Shown here one piece after another: positions 38,572-51,000 of a stretch of DNA of 64,000 nucleotides; position 1 is the stretch's first letter; each line of letters opens with the position of its first letter. The notes under the pieces were generated by a model that did no database searches, had not been told where the DNA came from, and saw only the letters and a list, made by a program, of their open reading frames with translations. This stretch comes from Phoebastria nigripes (lineage: Eukaryota; Chordata; Aves; Procellariiformes; Diomedeidae). The stretch spans positions 1,766-65,765 of the forward strand of contig JAYKAV010002796.1 in assembly GCA_035582835.1 (NCBI GenBank), written 5' to 3'. The position numbers and the translations under genes were made by a program.

Positions 38572-40275
38572 ATTTTTGATTGGAAAAACTTCTATGCTTG
38601 TTATTTAAGGCTTACNATTTTTTTAATGTGTATCTGTAACTAACGTACCTCAGAGATGTTNGGGCGTGCTGTCTTTTTTGTTGTTGGCAGCTGGCTTTTC
38701 CTTCTGTAAGAAATGCTTTGCTGTTGAATGACAGAAGAGAGCCAGAGCATCTTTATAACCAGCAGGTGAGCTTGAAAAGCGCTTGCATTTCCAAATTTAC
38801 CTTTGTGTTGTGTGGAGCAGCCCAGCTGTCTGCCAGGAATGTCGGAGATTTACTTCATAGAATTAAAGGGTGTTTTAGTGCTTTGTGGACCACCCCTGAT
38901 TGCCAGCACCTTTGTGAAGGCTTCTTCAGCTTAATAATTAGAGCAGCAACTGTCCTGCTGTCAAGATGGACCGATAGATCCCTCTGAGGCCTTTGTCCCC
39001 TTATAACCCTTCTTCACGAAAGTTGTCATGGAGAGGGCCCCACAAAACAATTTCTGGACTGTTACGCTGCCGGCTGTGCAGAACCGTACAGATTTTGAAG
39101 CTTGGGTCCCAGTATGACACTAACACTGAGCTGGTTGGGACTCTGGCCTAAGGAAGTAGGCTGTGTTGCAGGGGTAAGGGAAAGGTCTCCAGTGTTTGCT
39201 CTGTTGCCTGCATCGTTGACGAGGGCTGGGGTGCTGTAAGAGCATGGAGAAGGAGAGCACTGCGTCACCCCAGCACACATGGTCCAGCACAGCTGACACG
39301 TGCTATGTGCACTGAAAGTGAAAGTGGGCTAACTATTTCTTTGGTGTCACAGCTGTAATGATCCTAATGGGGCTGCATCATCACGAATCAGTGTATCATT
39401 AGGGATGGCTTCTGCGGTGGAAGGGGTCTGGGTGAGTAACAAGTTTACTGCTGCATCTTGCAGTAAAGTTATGTTTCCTTGTTTTCCTCTGTCAATAAAG
39501 GTCTGGAGTGGGTATTTCTTACTGGATGTTAGTACAGCACTTATGGATGGAATATAACTGTTAGGATGAAAAGATTTGTCAGGCAGCAAGATTAGATCTT
39601 GTATCTCTTAGCTCTACCGTGACCTTTTGCTAGTCATTCAATATTTTTTTTTTTTTTTTTAAAAAGGTAATTCCAGTTTTGTAAAATACCACTGCACTCT
39701 ATGAAGAAAGATCAATTGCTTTTCAGGAGCACAGGATAACTAGTTTTTCTTTGGACACTAAATAGTTCAACTGTCGCATAACTATGTAAAGGTGGTTTGT
39801 TGTGGTTTGTTTTGTTTTTTTCCCAAAGCCTTGTTTTTGCCTATCTGTTTGGTGGCTGAGCATAGACTCAGAGATGTTTGTATTAACTGTAATGAATACT
39901 ACACAATCCAGAACTTAATTACAGACTCAAGCTTTTTTAGAAGAAACAGACTGCTGTCTAGTGTAGCTGGAATTTTCTCTTCAGTCATCATGTCAGTCAT
40001 AAAACTCTTCCCATAGGAACTGAAATGAAATTTCTTACTGCTAGGTCTGGCCAAAAAAAAACCCCTAATGCTTCTCTGGGACTATTAAATTCATCAGGAA
40101 TCAAAACATCCCCTCAAGCAAGTTGGGAGGAGAAATTGCATGAATTTTAATGCATATTTTGGTAAACAGCCTTCCTCAAATGGAAAATGGTCACTGTAAA
40201 TGTTGAAAATGGTATTTATTCATAGTATTCAAATGATGACGGCAGTTCTAGTTTCTAGTGTGAAGACAGGCAANG

Positions 40276-40450
40276 ACACCTGACGCACAATTCATCAGAT
40301 TCAGGTCCTGAAGGGATTATTAAACCATTTATCTAACCTCATCTCTGTCCTGCTCAGCCCATAGAACTTCACCCAGTTGCTTTCATGTTAAGTGCAAATT
40401 AAGACTAACTAGTTGGACTTGGGCAAGTCTGCCTGATTTGAAGACACCCG
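40276..40450 (+). repeat. Ancient amniote interspersed repeat, fragment 1
   Basis: The phrase structure (ggattattaaaccatttatctaacctc..., then cccatagaacttcaccca) matches a diverged repeat seen throughout turtle, crocodile and bird genomes. The pattern is recognised from memory of such genomes; I do not give a family name. No coding potential is retained. Confidence 0.4.
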
Positions 40451-40639
40451 CTTCTTTTAGTGCATTTCCAGCTGTTTTCATTTAACTGCTGTGTTACTGA
40501 CTTGAATGTGTCTTTGAGTAGGGCTTTTCGGTTTTCTTTGCTAGATTAAAAAAACTTCTAAATGGTTGGATTTTTTTTACTTTTCAAAGATGTCTGCACC
40601 ATAATCAGGCTATTTGAAAAACAGAAGTATTTCATCAGT

Positions 40640-40900
40640 TCATATCTTCAATCATTTTTCTCTCTGTATTGTCCAGTTTTTCAACATCACTTTAAATTGT
40701 AGATGCCAGAACTAATACAGAATTATAGAACGTAACATCAACCAAGAAGCCAACATGTCCCCCTGTGTCAGCCTTTAAATCATTGCCAGATCCTCTGTTC
40801 TGTTGATACTTGCATTCATGTATTTTATCTTGAATTTGGCCCCTAGAAAGTAGCTTTTGCACAAAGCTTATAGCAGCGCGCTGGGGTCTTTGTTTCATTA
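40640..40900 (+). repeat. Ancient amniote interspersed repeat, fragment 2
   Basis: The run ctgtattgtccagtttttcaacatc, then ttgtagatgccagaactaatacagaatta, resembles another widespread diverged amniote LINE-like repeat. It may belong to the same insertion as fragment 1. The recognition is approximate. Confidence 0.35.
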
Positions 40901-43900
40901 GACCTATTTTATGCAATAAAACCTCAAAATATTTATTTGGCTGAAGTTAAGAGTGTAAACAACTCCCTCATTATAATCGCAATTCATCTGTGTGTTCATC
41001 CAAAAGGCTCTGCTTCAATTAGTATTCATTAACTTACATGAAAATGGAGTAAAATTTAAGAACAGATTGAGAATCTCTACTACTGGCTATTTTGTAGTTT
41101 AGTCATCTGGGAATTTGTGAGATTTGGATTCAAATCCTTGTTCAGGTGCAGAAGCAATGTTGAACCTGGGTTTCCCTTATCCTTGTAAATGCAGTAGCCT
41201 CAGTCATGATGAAAATGGCTTTCGTTTGCACCCCCTTCCCAGCTTCATGGGGGAACTTTGGAAAAGCTGCTCTCTGCGATTCCAGAATTAAGACTCCCTC
41301 TGTTGGAACCTGACTTAAATACCCTTTAAGATTTTCAGGGTGAGGCCTTAACTCCTTGACTAACCTTGGACACAGTGTAGATGCACAGTACCTGACCTTC
41401 AGTCAACAAGCACGTCAGAGCGTAAGTTGAAGAGGTTGGGTGGACCATGCCATCAGGTATCCCCACAGCTCCCCGGGGTACCCAATATCNCCATTTTTTT
41501 TACTGTGCTTTCTGGTTTCCTAGCCCTCCTGTTTGCTTGGATAGTGGAGGCTTAACTGCTTGTAATCTTTTTNTTTCATGCAACCATATGCGTGTTCTGG
41601 ATGTGTTCTCTTTTCACCCAAAATGTTATGTGGATGGATTTTGAGGATCATCTCCATCTGCCCAGTATTTCTTACAGCTTCACTGAATCAAAGCTACTGT
41701 TTATGCACAGTAACTTCAACCATGCTATTGTATGCCCAGAAATCCCAGATACGTCCTTATCACGTCTGCTGTGGTTCTGTCTAATGCTTCTGTGAAACTT
41801 GGAATACATATGCAGTAATTGGAGGTAGCACATAGTAGAGATGCATACATATGCTACTACAAAGTCTCTGAACTCCAGCCTTCATCCAGGAGCAGAACAA
41901 TGTGAGTAGACAGCCAGGTTTGAAAGCATTGGCTGCTGTCAGTACAGCTGTATTTACTAATAATATGCATCAAACCAACTGCAGGTACACACGTGAGAGA
42001 AATCAGGTACACAATTACATGCAAAACAGCTGGAATGTCACCAATTTTTTCAGGTGATCCTTGATTACAATAAGAATGGAAGCTACCGGATGAGCGAACC
42101 TGAACACTGAACTATGACTCACAGCTTCCAGATCTGCCAGCAGTTCCCAGTGGAAGAGACAGATCCCAGGCAGCTCGCTTAATGTAGAAATCATGGTCTT
42201 ATGTATGCAGATGTTATCCTACACAACTGCTGGTGTTAGGACTCCAGCTCAATTTCTACAGGAGATACATTACTTCAACTAAGAAAATCAGCAGCTTTGG
42301 CTTTGCTATTACAGCAAACTGAGTCTGTTTGGTTTTGTTATTTTGATTTGCTTTACTTGCGTAGCAAAAATTGTTAGTAGGGCTGCCAGTGATACTCCTT
42401 TGAAAAAAAGGATTTTACTGCAGCCAGCAAAGAGGACTATCAAAGTCCTCGTGGTTCAAACTCTTTTCAAATTCTAAAGTCAGTCTGGCAGTAGAAGAGA
42501 TGAAGACTTACCCGGAGGTAAATGGAGCTAGACCAGTTTCCAAAACTAGGGCATCGTCATGACGTAATCTTGCCACTAGATGTTGCTATCAGTACAATGA
42601 AGGGAAAAGCTGACACAAAAGGTATAAGCCAAAAAGTTGTTTATGTGGACTTTAACAAAGGAAATCTTCAAAATGGGAAATTTAGCTTTTAACTGATTCA
42701 GTGAGTTCCTGTTAGGAAAATGGGACACTGACTGCCTCGTTGCCTTTGTGTACCTAAACGGTGGCCAGATGCTACATAGAAGCACAAGAGCTCATGGAGT
42801 AAATTCACCTGAAATCTTGTTAGATCAAAAACATGGAAGAGAAGAACACAGGTGCTTACTACTCCATCAAGCATGTGTACATTTTACAGGTTTGGTTGAA
42901 TTAGGGGCTTGTTTTGTGNTTTTTTTTTTTTAAACTTCTTGCAACGTAGCAGATGTGAGACTGCTATTAAGGTGAAGGCATAATAATAGTTACCAGAAGT
43001 GGGAGAACACACAGAACCGGGAACAGAACAAGTAAAGCACGTTATTAAAGCTAGTTGCACATTTTGAGTTGCATTTTATTATTTGTTTTACAAGTATGTT
43101 TAGCACATAACATCTAATCAACACTTGGGCACCAGGATTCTTCTAGCAAATGTGTCTGTGGATTCTGTCAGCGCCCAGGAATAACTTGTGTGATCTGTAC
43201 ACTGTAGAAAGAAGTCAAAGGAAGATGAGCCAAGCCAAACCTCATCACCAGGTGATGAGGGGTTTTAAGCCTAATAAAGAAGCACTGAAACTGTGTTATA
43301 CAACACAAAACCTCTGTAACGGAAGGGAATCCAGAGATCAGAGAAGAGGTGAACTCTTGCAATAGATACAGCAGTCCATGTTTGTAATTCATTAGCAAAG
43401 CACGTGTAAATATTAAAAGACTTGGCTAATCATATGAAGCTAAATACCTGACTGCTGGATGCAGGAGAATGAACTTTACAAACCCTGGAGAAGCAATCAA
43501 TGCTTGGCGGAGTGAGGCCTGGCTGGAATCCACCAAAATGCAGTTCAGGATTTTGATTTGGATCAGGTGCAAAGAAAAGAAGGATTAGTTCATTTCCACA
43601 GTTTGCCAAATCTTTTTCCACCTATGCTCAGCCCATGTTCTCCCATGCTGTAGGCTCTACCTGCCCCTGGAAGTGGAGTGGCATCAGCTGCGGCACTTGC
43701 TCAGCAGAAACAAAAATCATTAACGGCTTCTGCGTTTTAAGGTGATGTATTCCAAAAGAGACATCGGGGATTGTTCCTGGTGATGCAGATGACTGCTGGT
43801 GAAAATCTCTTTCCTCTTAGAAAACCTATCCTATCTATAGCCTAATCCTGGGCAGCAACAAAGGTGGGGAAAGGAAGCACCTGAATAGTATCTCTCTCCA

Positions 43901-46900
43901 CCTGGCCTCCGCTGCTGAGGCTAATAGGGCACGGCTGCTGAACCCAGCAGTGCACAAAGCACGCAGCCTAATCTCTTTAGACAGGGCTACCTCTTCCAGT
44001 CTGCTGTACTAACAACTGTACTGAAAAATAATACTACAGGAAAACATGTTGTTTTCTAACAGATTTGAGGAAAAAGGTGTTCAAGGCAAGGCTCTGTAAA
44101 ACCATTCTCTTTTCAAACACAGCAGTAAACTCCTCTCTCGCCCTAATCTGAAATTCATCTTCAGTAAGGTGACAGTTACAACAAGCTCTCAAGTGGTGAA
44201 GTGAAAGTTTCCTTGTGGTGCAGCATTTTTTAAGACTCATGAAATCTAGGACGTAAAGATAACAGGTGTGACACCTTCCTATTCTTCCTGAGCACTTAAT
44301 ACATGGTTACTCTCTTTGGGGCTACTCTCCTAGCACGCATCTGTATCAACCTGGCTTTTTAAATCTAGGAATTAAAGCTGCAGCTACTTGACACGGCAGT
44401 TTTGCAGCTATGAACTTCAGATACACATTTTTTTATTCTAGATGGTAAGAATTTATTGCTAAGAAATGCTCTAAACTCTCTGAAGCACTTTTAAAAGCCT
44501 ACATGTTACTAAAAATATGCACAGATACTCATACATACACTGTTCTCTAGAAGAGAGTACTTTGGAGGAAATAGTGGTAACTTCACAGTTCAGAGGAAAG
44601 AGCAATCGTTTTTCCTTTGTGCTGGCACTGAAATGCTACGCAATATAAATACAGATGTCCAAACAAACTCATTAAACCATAGTCACAGCAAATGGGAAAA
44701 AAAAAAGTTATTGAAAAAGTTTTGCTGAAATTCATGGAGTTGCAACAAGAATTGATATTGATTACTTCACTACATTCAGCTCTAATTAACTAGCTCAACC
44801 TTTACTGTTGTGAAAACAAGCATGCAGTTTGACCGAAGGAATGTTTCCTTTAGTAACCAAAACCAACCAACTACGAACCTTCTGGCAGACCAGATGGAGG
44901 TTAAATTCTAACCTGATCATGCTGACACAAATGAGGGATTATGTAGGTAGCAATTGCATTCCAAAGAAAAGCATATTTTTGGCTTAGTTGAACACATAAA
45001 ATTCATTCTTCTTGCTGATTCTTGTCACCACGGGCAGGTGTGAGTCAGTTCTCTTAAAAAGAAGTCCCCAGAAGCAATGGTCCTCAATATGTCTTCCCAG
45101 ATTAGCAAGGATGAACGACTGAGCAAAATTACAAAACTGTTTGGAACTGGAAATTTTCTTTTTGGAAAGCTGCTAGATCTCAGATAATGTATGTAGCCAA
45201 AACCCAAGTTCAGATCTAAGAATCTTCAATAGATTTGCTAAATAAAATTACAAAATAGTGCTGCAATTAACTTGATTTTGAAATAAAATAGGATTTTTGT
45301 ACATAAACCTTCTGTATAAAATATCCTGTAAGTCATTAAGGCGCAGATGTAAATGGGAAATTAGATGCCTACCTCCCACTTAAGCCATTAGAAAGTACAT
45401 ATCTAACCAGGATTCTCTCTCTCCTTGATCCCAAATATTTATGTTATCCTGTATTTGTTTCTCAATCTAACCTTAGTGTATTTGTACTAACTAACTGAGC
45501 TGAATTTTTGTCTAGTGGTATTGTAGACAAATTTCAGGGAAACATTGACACTGGTGGTGACACTGCTCTGTTGCTTCGTTGTTTATGATGTTAAAATGGT
45601 TAAGAATTGTAGCAGGGCAGGGGAACTGTCAGTTTGCTTATCCATTTCATGCTCCCCATTATTATCACCATGTCTCAGTAACTGTGGGAACAGAGTCAAC
45701 GCACTGAGGAGGAATTTGGAGGGGCGTTATCAGCAGGAAGGAAGCAAGACAGAGACACCTTCAGAAACTGGGAACAACTTGAGTGTCCAGCCAAGTGAAC
45801 ATATGGTTATAAGATATCTAGGAGGCAGAGTGATTGCTGGGAGAGGACGTCGAGGAGTTAGAGTGTGACTGTCAGGACACTGACAAGGCAGTATTGCGCT
45901 GTGTGCAGCCATTCATTAGACAAGTGCCTAGGGTTGTCTCTGTCAGAGGAAATCTTAATTCTAGTACAATGTACAATGCCCTGTCCAAATAATACTTGAT
46001 TTTGTTTACAAATGATAAATTAACATAGAAAGTAATGGGCGTTGAGAATTTCTCCATGTAAAAGAAAAATACTTATTTCTTATTTACATACAAATTCCAC
46101 TTTTCTTGTAATTCTTGAAAAAAAGAAGAGAAGATTGAGGCGCAATGGAAGGCTGATGGAGCAGAGAAAGTGACTGGAGTGTATTCTCCCAGACTTATTT
46201 CGTATTTGTTTTCTTTCATCTGTAATTACAATCTGTAAGTTACACTGTCCAATGTATAGTGTCACATGGATGAAATGCTGACATTCTGAGTAGAGCGATG
46301 ACACTTCACAGACTTGCAGTAAGAAGTCTTGCCTATAGTGAAGAAACCCAACTGGCCAAATCCTATTATGAATAGGACTGTACTGCAGTTTCTGTTTCCA
46401 AGACAGAAACAGGAAGAGCTGGTCTCCAAGAAATGCCTATGAAACTATGCTTACAAATTTTGCACAGCAGCATCTTAGCAGTTAAATCTTCTCAAGGTCT
46501 AACAACTAGTACTGAAAACAATACTCAAAGTTGTTCCAGGCTCTTTTCTTCTCCTTTATCAAGGAACAGCTCTTGTCCAGTATATAAGAACACTAAAACC
46601 AGCATTTCAGCTGTAAGTTATTCTAAAGCCACTCTGTATTCAGGATTGCATTTTATTATTTCTATTGTTTAAAAGTGGAATTTCTTCTGTATATTCAACC
46701 CTCAGTGCAGTACCAGGTAACATCTGTGATGCTTTGGGAAAACGAGCATAACTGATCCTCAGATACACAGATGCAGCATTCAGTGCTGATGGTTCATAGG
46801 GAACAACTCCATCAAACCTTTCCACTTACCTGATCCTAAGGTCAGCAGGAGCTAATTCAGACCTTGGCTTCAGTGAAGCTACCTGAAGCCAGTTCTAAGT

Positions 46901-47158
46901 TATACTGGGAATAAAGGTCCCAAGGGCTAGCCAGCACAGTGAGTGTGCCAATATGCTGGATAGAGGTGGGAGAAGCTGACAGAGAGCTGCTTAGCAATGC
47001 AGGGCAGCTGAGGAGGGCTGATGATAGCTTTTACTCCTCTGTTCCAGTGTATCACAAATGAAGATCACAGAGCAGGGATGAACATTTAACAGCTTTTAAA
47101 ACTGCTGTTACCTGTTTTTTTGTTTTTCCTCCTGTGTAAGTCTCCCTTAAATTTGAAA

Positions 47159-47423
47159 ATGGGCTATGGATGCAATTATCAAGCATATGTTACCAAAAGT
47201 GTTAAAAAAGACAATGTAGCTACTGTCGTGGTACATGAACGGAAAGCCGTATTTTATAAATCTTACATGGAAAAATGGCTTTTCAGGTTGTTATGATCCA
47301 GAATGGGATAAATTATGTGCTTTCATTATTAATTCCAAATGGCTGACAAAAGAATTCTGCACCAGTGGAATTTTAAAGACTGCACTCTATTTCAATCCAC
47401 CAATAACATATGATGTAAGTTAA
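47159..47423 (+). other. Two overlapping unassigned ORFs with splice-like borders
   Basis: One frame (47159-47296, 45 codons, beginning MGYGCNYQAYVTKSVKK) overlaps a second (47235-47423, 62 codons, containing GCYDPEWDKLCAFI). An acceptor-like ggcttttcag at 47277-47286 and a consensus donor tatgat|gtaagt at 47414/47415 bracket 128 bases of the second frame. Neither protein is recognised. It may be a relic of a gene or a mobile element, or a lncRNA exon. Confidence 0.2.
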
Positions 47424-48490
47424 AAATATGCAACCAATCAAAATATCTGAAAACCCAGAATCTGAAACCAGATGCATTTCACATTTCCAGCTCTGATGTG
47501 GACTCTGGATGCAAGTGACATATTGCTGAACATATAGAGTAAAATCTGTAATTCCATCTCAACTGCTCAGGACTTGTGGTCTGGTTTATACTGCAAATAA
47601 AATGTGATTGGGAGACAATCCAAGATGACTTGTATGGAAGTTACTTCTAATCTGTTTTTCACTGATTGCACTACTATGCAATTCCTACTTGCCCAAAATT
47701 CAACAGCTGTCAGGGGAGGCTTGCATAAAGACTGCAGGATAGGGACCAAACCTGTGAACAACTGCTAGTACAATGAGAAATACTAATTGACTACAACAGT
47801 AACTCCCACAGGGTATGGCAAAGCTTCCTTTGGAGGCACTGAAGCACAGAAAAGCCAGATGTTCTCATACAATAGCATGAGGCACCTTGAACTCTAGAAC
47901 TGTACATGCTTAGTCAGATGTAGACTGTAAGTACTCTGTTTGTCTACAATCCTGATCCTGTCTGTTCCCTGAAGCATGACGTACACAAAATATTCTCAGC
48001 AAAGTATTATTCAGTCCTTGGATAAGGATATTCTGTGTGTGGTGTGGAACATGAGGATGGTCCGTGTGGTGGAGAAGGTGGTCCCTAGGTGAAGTAGTCT
48101 CAGCCCATACACTGACTGCCACAAGCTTAAACAACATCCTACAAGTATTTTGCTGTACATATCCTCACAGATGGTGCAGATTTTCTAGAGACATGATTTT
48201 TAGTAGGTAAGTTTAGTAGATCCAAACCCAGCATCTCAACTCTGTTATCAAGGAACCATAGGCTTGTGCATTTGTATGCAGTGTTACTAAGGCCATAACC
48301 ACAGTAAAACAGAGGTAGGAAATGAGTGACTTCAAGGGATCAATGCCATCGCAGGGGAGTTCAAGTCTTGGTGGTGCTTGAGAGTTGTTGGCACAACTGC
48401 AGCCAGTTGTTAGGTCTTCCACTGTAACCAGGCAAGTTCGTGCCAGAGAAAGAGCCATGAAGAGTCATCTTTCCACATTGTATTGCTTAC

Positions 48491-48585
48491 CAGTCGGGAA
48501 GAATTCCTTTGTTCGATTTCATCCCTAAGAAAGTCTGCAGTAGCTTCACTATAGCTAATCATCATCTGTCCTTCAGCTGAGAGGT
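48491..48585 (-). other. ATG10: Candidate alternative 3' exon of ATG10
   Basis: The acceptor tttttctgtttgatg...cacttcag and the donor cgactg|gtaagc bound 95 bases. The last ATG10 coding exon overlaps a consensus donor at its stop codon, so it could splice here. The joined frame would then end after only a few codons (a TGA follows R-P-L-S). One other frame is fully open but is out of phase with ATG10. It may be a 3' UTR exon. Confidence 0.3.
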
Positions 48586-48976
48586 CTGAAGTGGAGACAT
48601 CAAACAGAAAAAAAGAGAAGAGATGAGATTAAAATCATTGTAGCAGAGTTATGCTAGATCACACCACCAACCATGTGCTGGAGGGACCACCATAAAATGC
48701 TTTTACACACCCGGGAAAGACCCCAGGACATCAGGGACCTTCTGACAGTCATGAAGGGTGTCAGCAATGTGCCAAGCACATCTCTCTCAGCGCAAATTTT
48801 CATTGCAAAGTAAGTAAGGCAATAAAGCAGCCATGTAAGCAAAATATCGAAAGGTGAGTCCTAAATGAACTGAACCAAGAGCTCCAAAGGAGAAGATAAT
48901 GTTTTTGCCAGTTATCCATCTGATCTTTTTAATTTCATAGGAGGATGGGAGAGAAAACATGTGATTTCATTTTCTC

Positions 48977-49100
48977 TTACCTTTCAACTGAATCAGCGTT
49001 TGTATTCTGCTCAGGTGCTAGTTTTGCATAACTTAGGGGCAGATTTAGACCCACAACTGGGCCTACAGTACTGAGCCACAATATAATGTAATTTGTGTGT
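48977..49100 (-). CDS. ATG10: ATG10 last coding exon
   Basis: A long pyrimidine tract (tttttttttcccctag) precedes the codons for HTNYIILWLSTVGPVVGLNL. After SYAK the tail reads LAPEQNTNADSVER and stops at TAA. The stop lies inside a consensus splice donor, gaaag|gtaaga, at 48981/48980. Confidence 0.93.
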
Positions 49101-49479
49101 CTAGGGGAAAAAAAAAACAACAAAAAAGCACCATAAATATACTACCCCAACCTTTTCTGAATTGCAGACACACTTGACAGTCATAAAATAACTTCAGATG
49201 GGGCTGTTCTTTCACTTTATCTATATCAAATGTATTTTAACTTTCAGCCCTTAGGTGACAATCCAGAATCTTCATCTATTTGGATCAAGGAAGTTGGTCC
49301 ATTTTGACCATTTCCACTTCCCAGCTGATTTACTTTATCTGCATTGCATAAAGCCTTGCAAGGCACAGTACTGTTTCTCACCTGTTCTGTTTCCGTGAAC
49401 CGGTCAGTATAGAAGACATGAATTCATTAGTCCGGCAGGGGTGCAGAACAAAAAATGGCTGCCCAAGTAAGGGGTGCTC
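48977..49479 (-). CDS. ATG10: Ubiquitin-like-conjugating enzyme ATG10, last two coding exons (partial)
   Basis: ATG10 is the cytosolic E2-like enzyme that transfers the ubiquitin-like ATG12 to ATG5 in autophagosome formation. Exons 49382-49479 and 48977-49100 join in phase (222 bases, 73 codons plus TAA). They cover the C-terminal third of a protein of about 220 residues. The first contains GQPFFVLHPCRTNEFM with the catalytic Cys of the HPC motif. The second contains WLSTVGPVVGLNLPLSYAK, nearly identical to the vertebrate consensus. The C-terminal tail beyond that is diverged. The remaining upstream exons were not found up to 64000 and probably lie beyond the window, since ATG10 introns are very long. 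The gene converges on RPS23, as in human. Confidence 0.93.
49382..49479 (-). CDS. ATG10: ATG10 exon with the active-site Cys
   Basis: The acceptor attccctcttag is followed by EHPLLGQPFFVLHPCRTNEF, and the donor is aacag|gtgaga. The Cys in LHPC corresponds to the thioester Cys of human ATG10 (Cys166). The exon has 98 bases, starts in phase 0 and leaves two bases. A large antisense LTR lies about 430 bases upstream of the exon. Confidence 0.95.
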
Positions 49480-49905
49480 CTAAGAGGGAATATCAGTTAT
49501 TTTATTATGCAAGAAGAAAACAGAAAAGACACCATTTGCATTTGGAAAAGACAAAGCAGGGGCCAATTAATCCTTGATGCAACTTTTCTCATTGTAGAAT
49601 CTAACCCACATTGCTCTTCTACTGATAGTCATTGACAAATTAATATCTGAGACCATATTCTCCTATCTTAAAAGGGAAATAAGATCACCAACCAGGCTAT
49701 GCCACCGTTTTAGTTAAAATGTAGTAGTTTTCAAAAGTAACTCAAGTTACTCTATCAGCATTACCTGAATGCAAGTAGGCAAAGCTACTGTGTAAACAAG
49801 TATCTGATCAAACATAATATATAAAACAAATCCGCTCCATGGAAAAGCTCTTTAAGAACCTTGACCCCCCTGTCCTTGTATCTTCTCAAACTGGTGCTGG
49901 GAAGC

Positions 49906-51000
49906 TGTGGTGGTGCATTCCCCGCTCCCCCTCTCCTTGTTGATCTGGATCACTTGTTGATCTCAGACATTCCTGCGAAACCTCGGCCTTGAGGTTGAGC
50001 GCTCCTTGACCGTATCAGAAACTCTGCATAGCTGAGGCTGGGAACATACTCCTGCTGCCTGGCCCAGGTGTCATCTTATCTGAGTCGTAGCTCAAGTGGA
50101 ACAACACTGAAACCTTGAGAATTTTTAGTAATTACCACCTGGGACTGCAGCCAGGATGGAAATTTACGGATGACTAAAGCCAATCATATTGCGAACCAAT
50201 AAACAGTGGTCCTAAGTGAGACCCTCTGAGCTCTCCTGGACCGCAGCGGGCTGTGCCCAGCATCTCCCTCTGAGTGGGACGCCTCTCGGAGCTTGCGAAC
50301 TCTCGAGTTTGCGATATTCAGAGGACTGCCGTCCGACGGGACCTCGGCTGAAACATTCCGTGGGGCTCAACCCCTCACCCGTTGAGAAATGCTGAGACAT
50401 TTGACTTGAATATTTCACTGAACTCGAGGGGAATTTTTAACAGGTATACCTTTTGCACATTTATATATATTTCTCTGTGTGTGTGTGTGTGTGAACTAAT
50501 AGTAAGCATAATCTGTAATTAAGTCACTATTGTGATTATAGTAGACTCTGCTAACTTACTTTGTAAATGTTAAATTAGTCAATGATTAAGTGCTGCTAAA
50601 ATCTTGTGATCCACCTTAAAATTGTGAATGAACCTTAGACTGCTGCTAAACACATATAATCCCTTAGACGTAAACCATTGTCCAAGTCTGAGACTAAGAC
50701 TGGATCCAGCCGCACCTAAGCTCCATCAGGAGTTTAGAAAGCAAGTGCGTCTACTCTGAACCTCGTGACTCAATGGGAAGGTCTCCCTTACCCTTTTTCG
50801 TCCTTGGTCTCCGTATAAATCATTCCAACTCAATTCTAATATATTCCTTTCCATGCTTCATCCATGTAGCAAGTAATAGAGTGAACCTCACCATCAAACT
50901 CTGTTAAGTTGCACTTTTATAAATTTCTATTAAAATCACTTTCTGCTAATACCTTTGACGGTGGTTCTTTAAGCGGCCTCTAAACCACTTATTTGTGACA
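49906..51000 (+). mobile_element. Large solo LTR of an avian endogenous retrovirus
   Basis: The element begins tgtggtggtgcattcccc and ends cacttatttgtgaca, giving TG...CA ends over 1.09 kb. It contains an AATAAA near 50200 and a TG dinucleotide repeat. Base composition differs from the flanks, and no viral coding sequence is attached. Flanking pentamers gaagc and gaaat share only three bases, so the borders are provisional. It is antisense to ATG10 within the intron upstream of the active-site exon. I assign it from structure and from resemblance to common bird solo LTRs, without a family name. Confidence 0.55.
50472..50494. repeat. TG dinucleotide microsatellite
   Basis: About nine to ten uninterrupted tg units occur inside the large LTR. 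Confidence 0.85.

Larger units (their letters stand above)
38600..48490. other. RPS23-ATG10 convergent intergenic region, mostly non-coding
   Basis: Apart from the two ancient repeats listed separately and an exon-like pair of frames at 47159-47423, I see no gene. The frame at 43430-43621 (minus) ends near a weak donor but resembles nothing I know. The region may contain the ATG10 3' UTR near its upper end. Confidence 0.5.
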
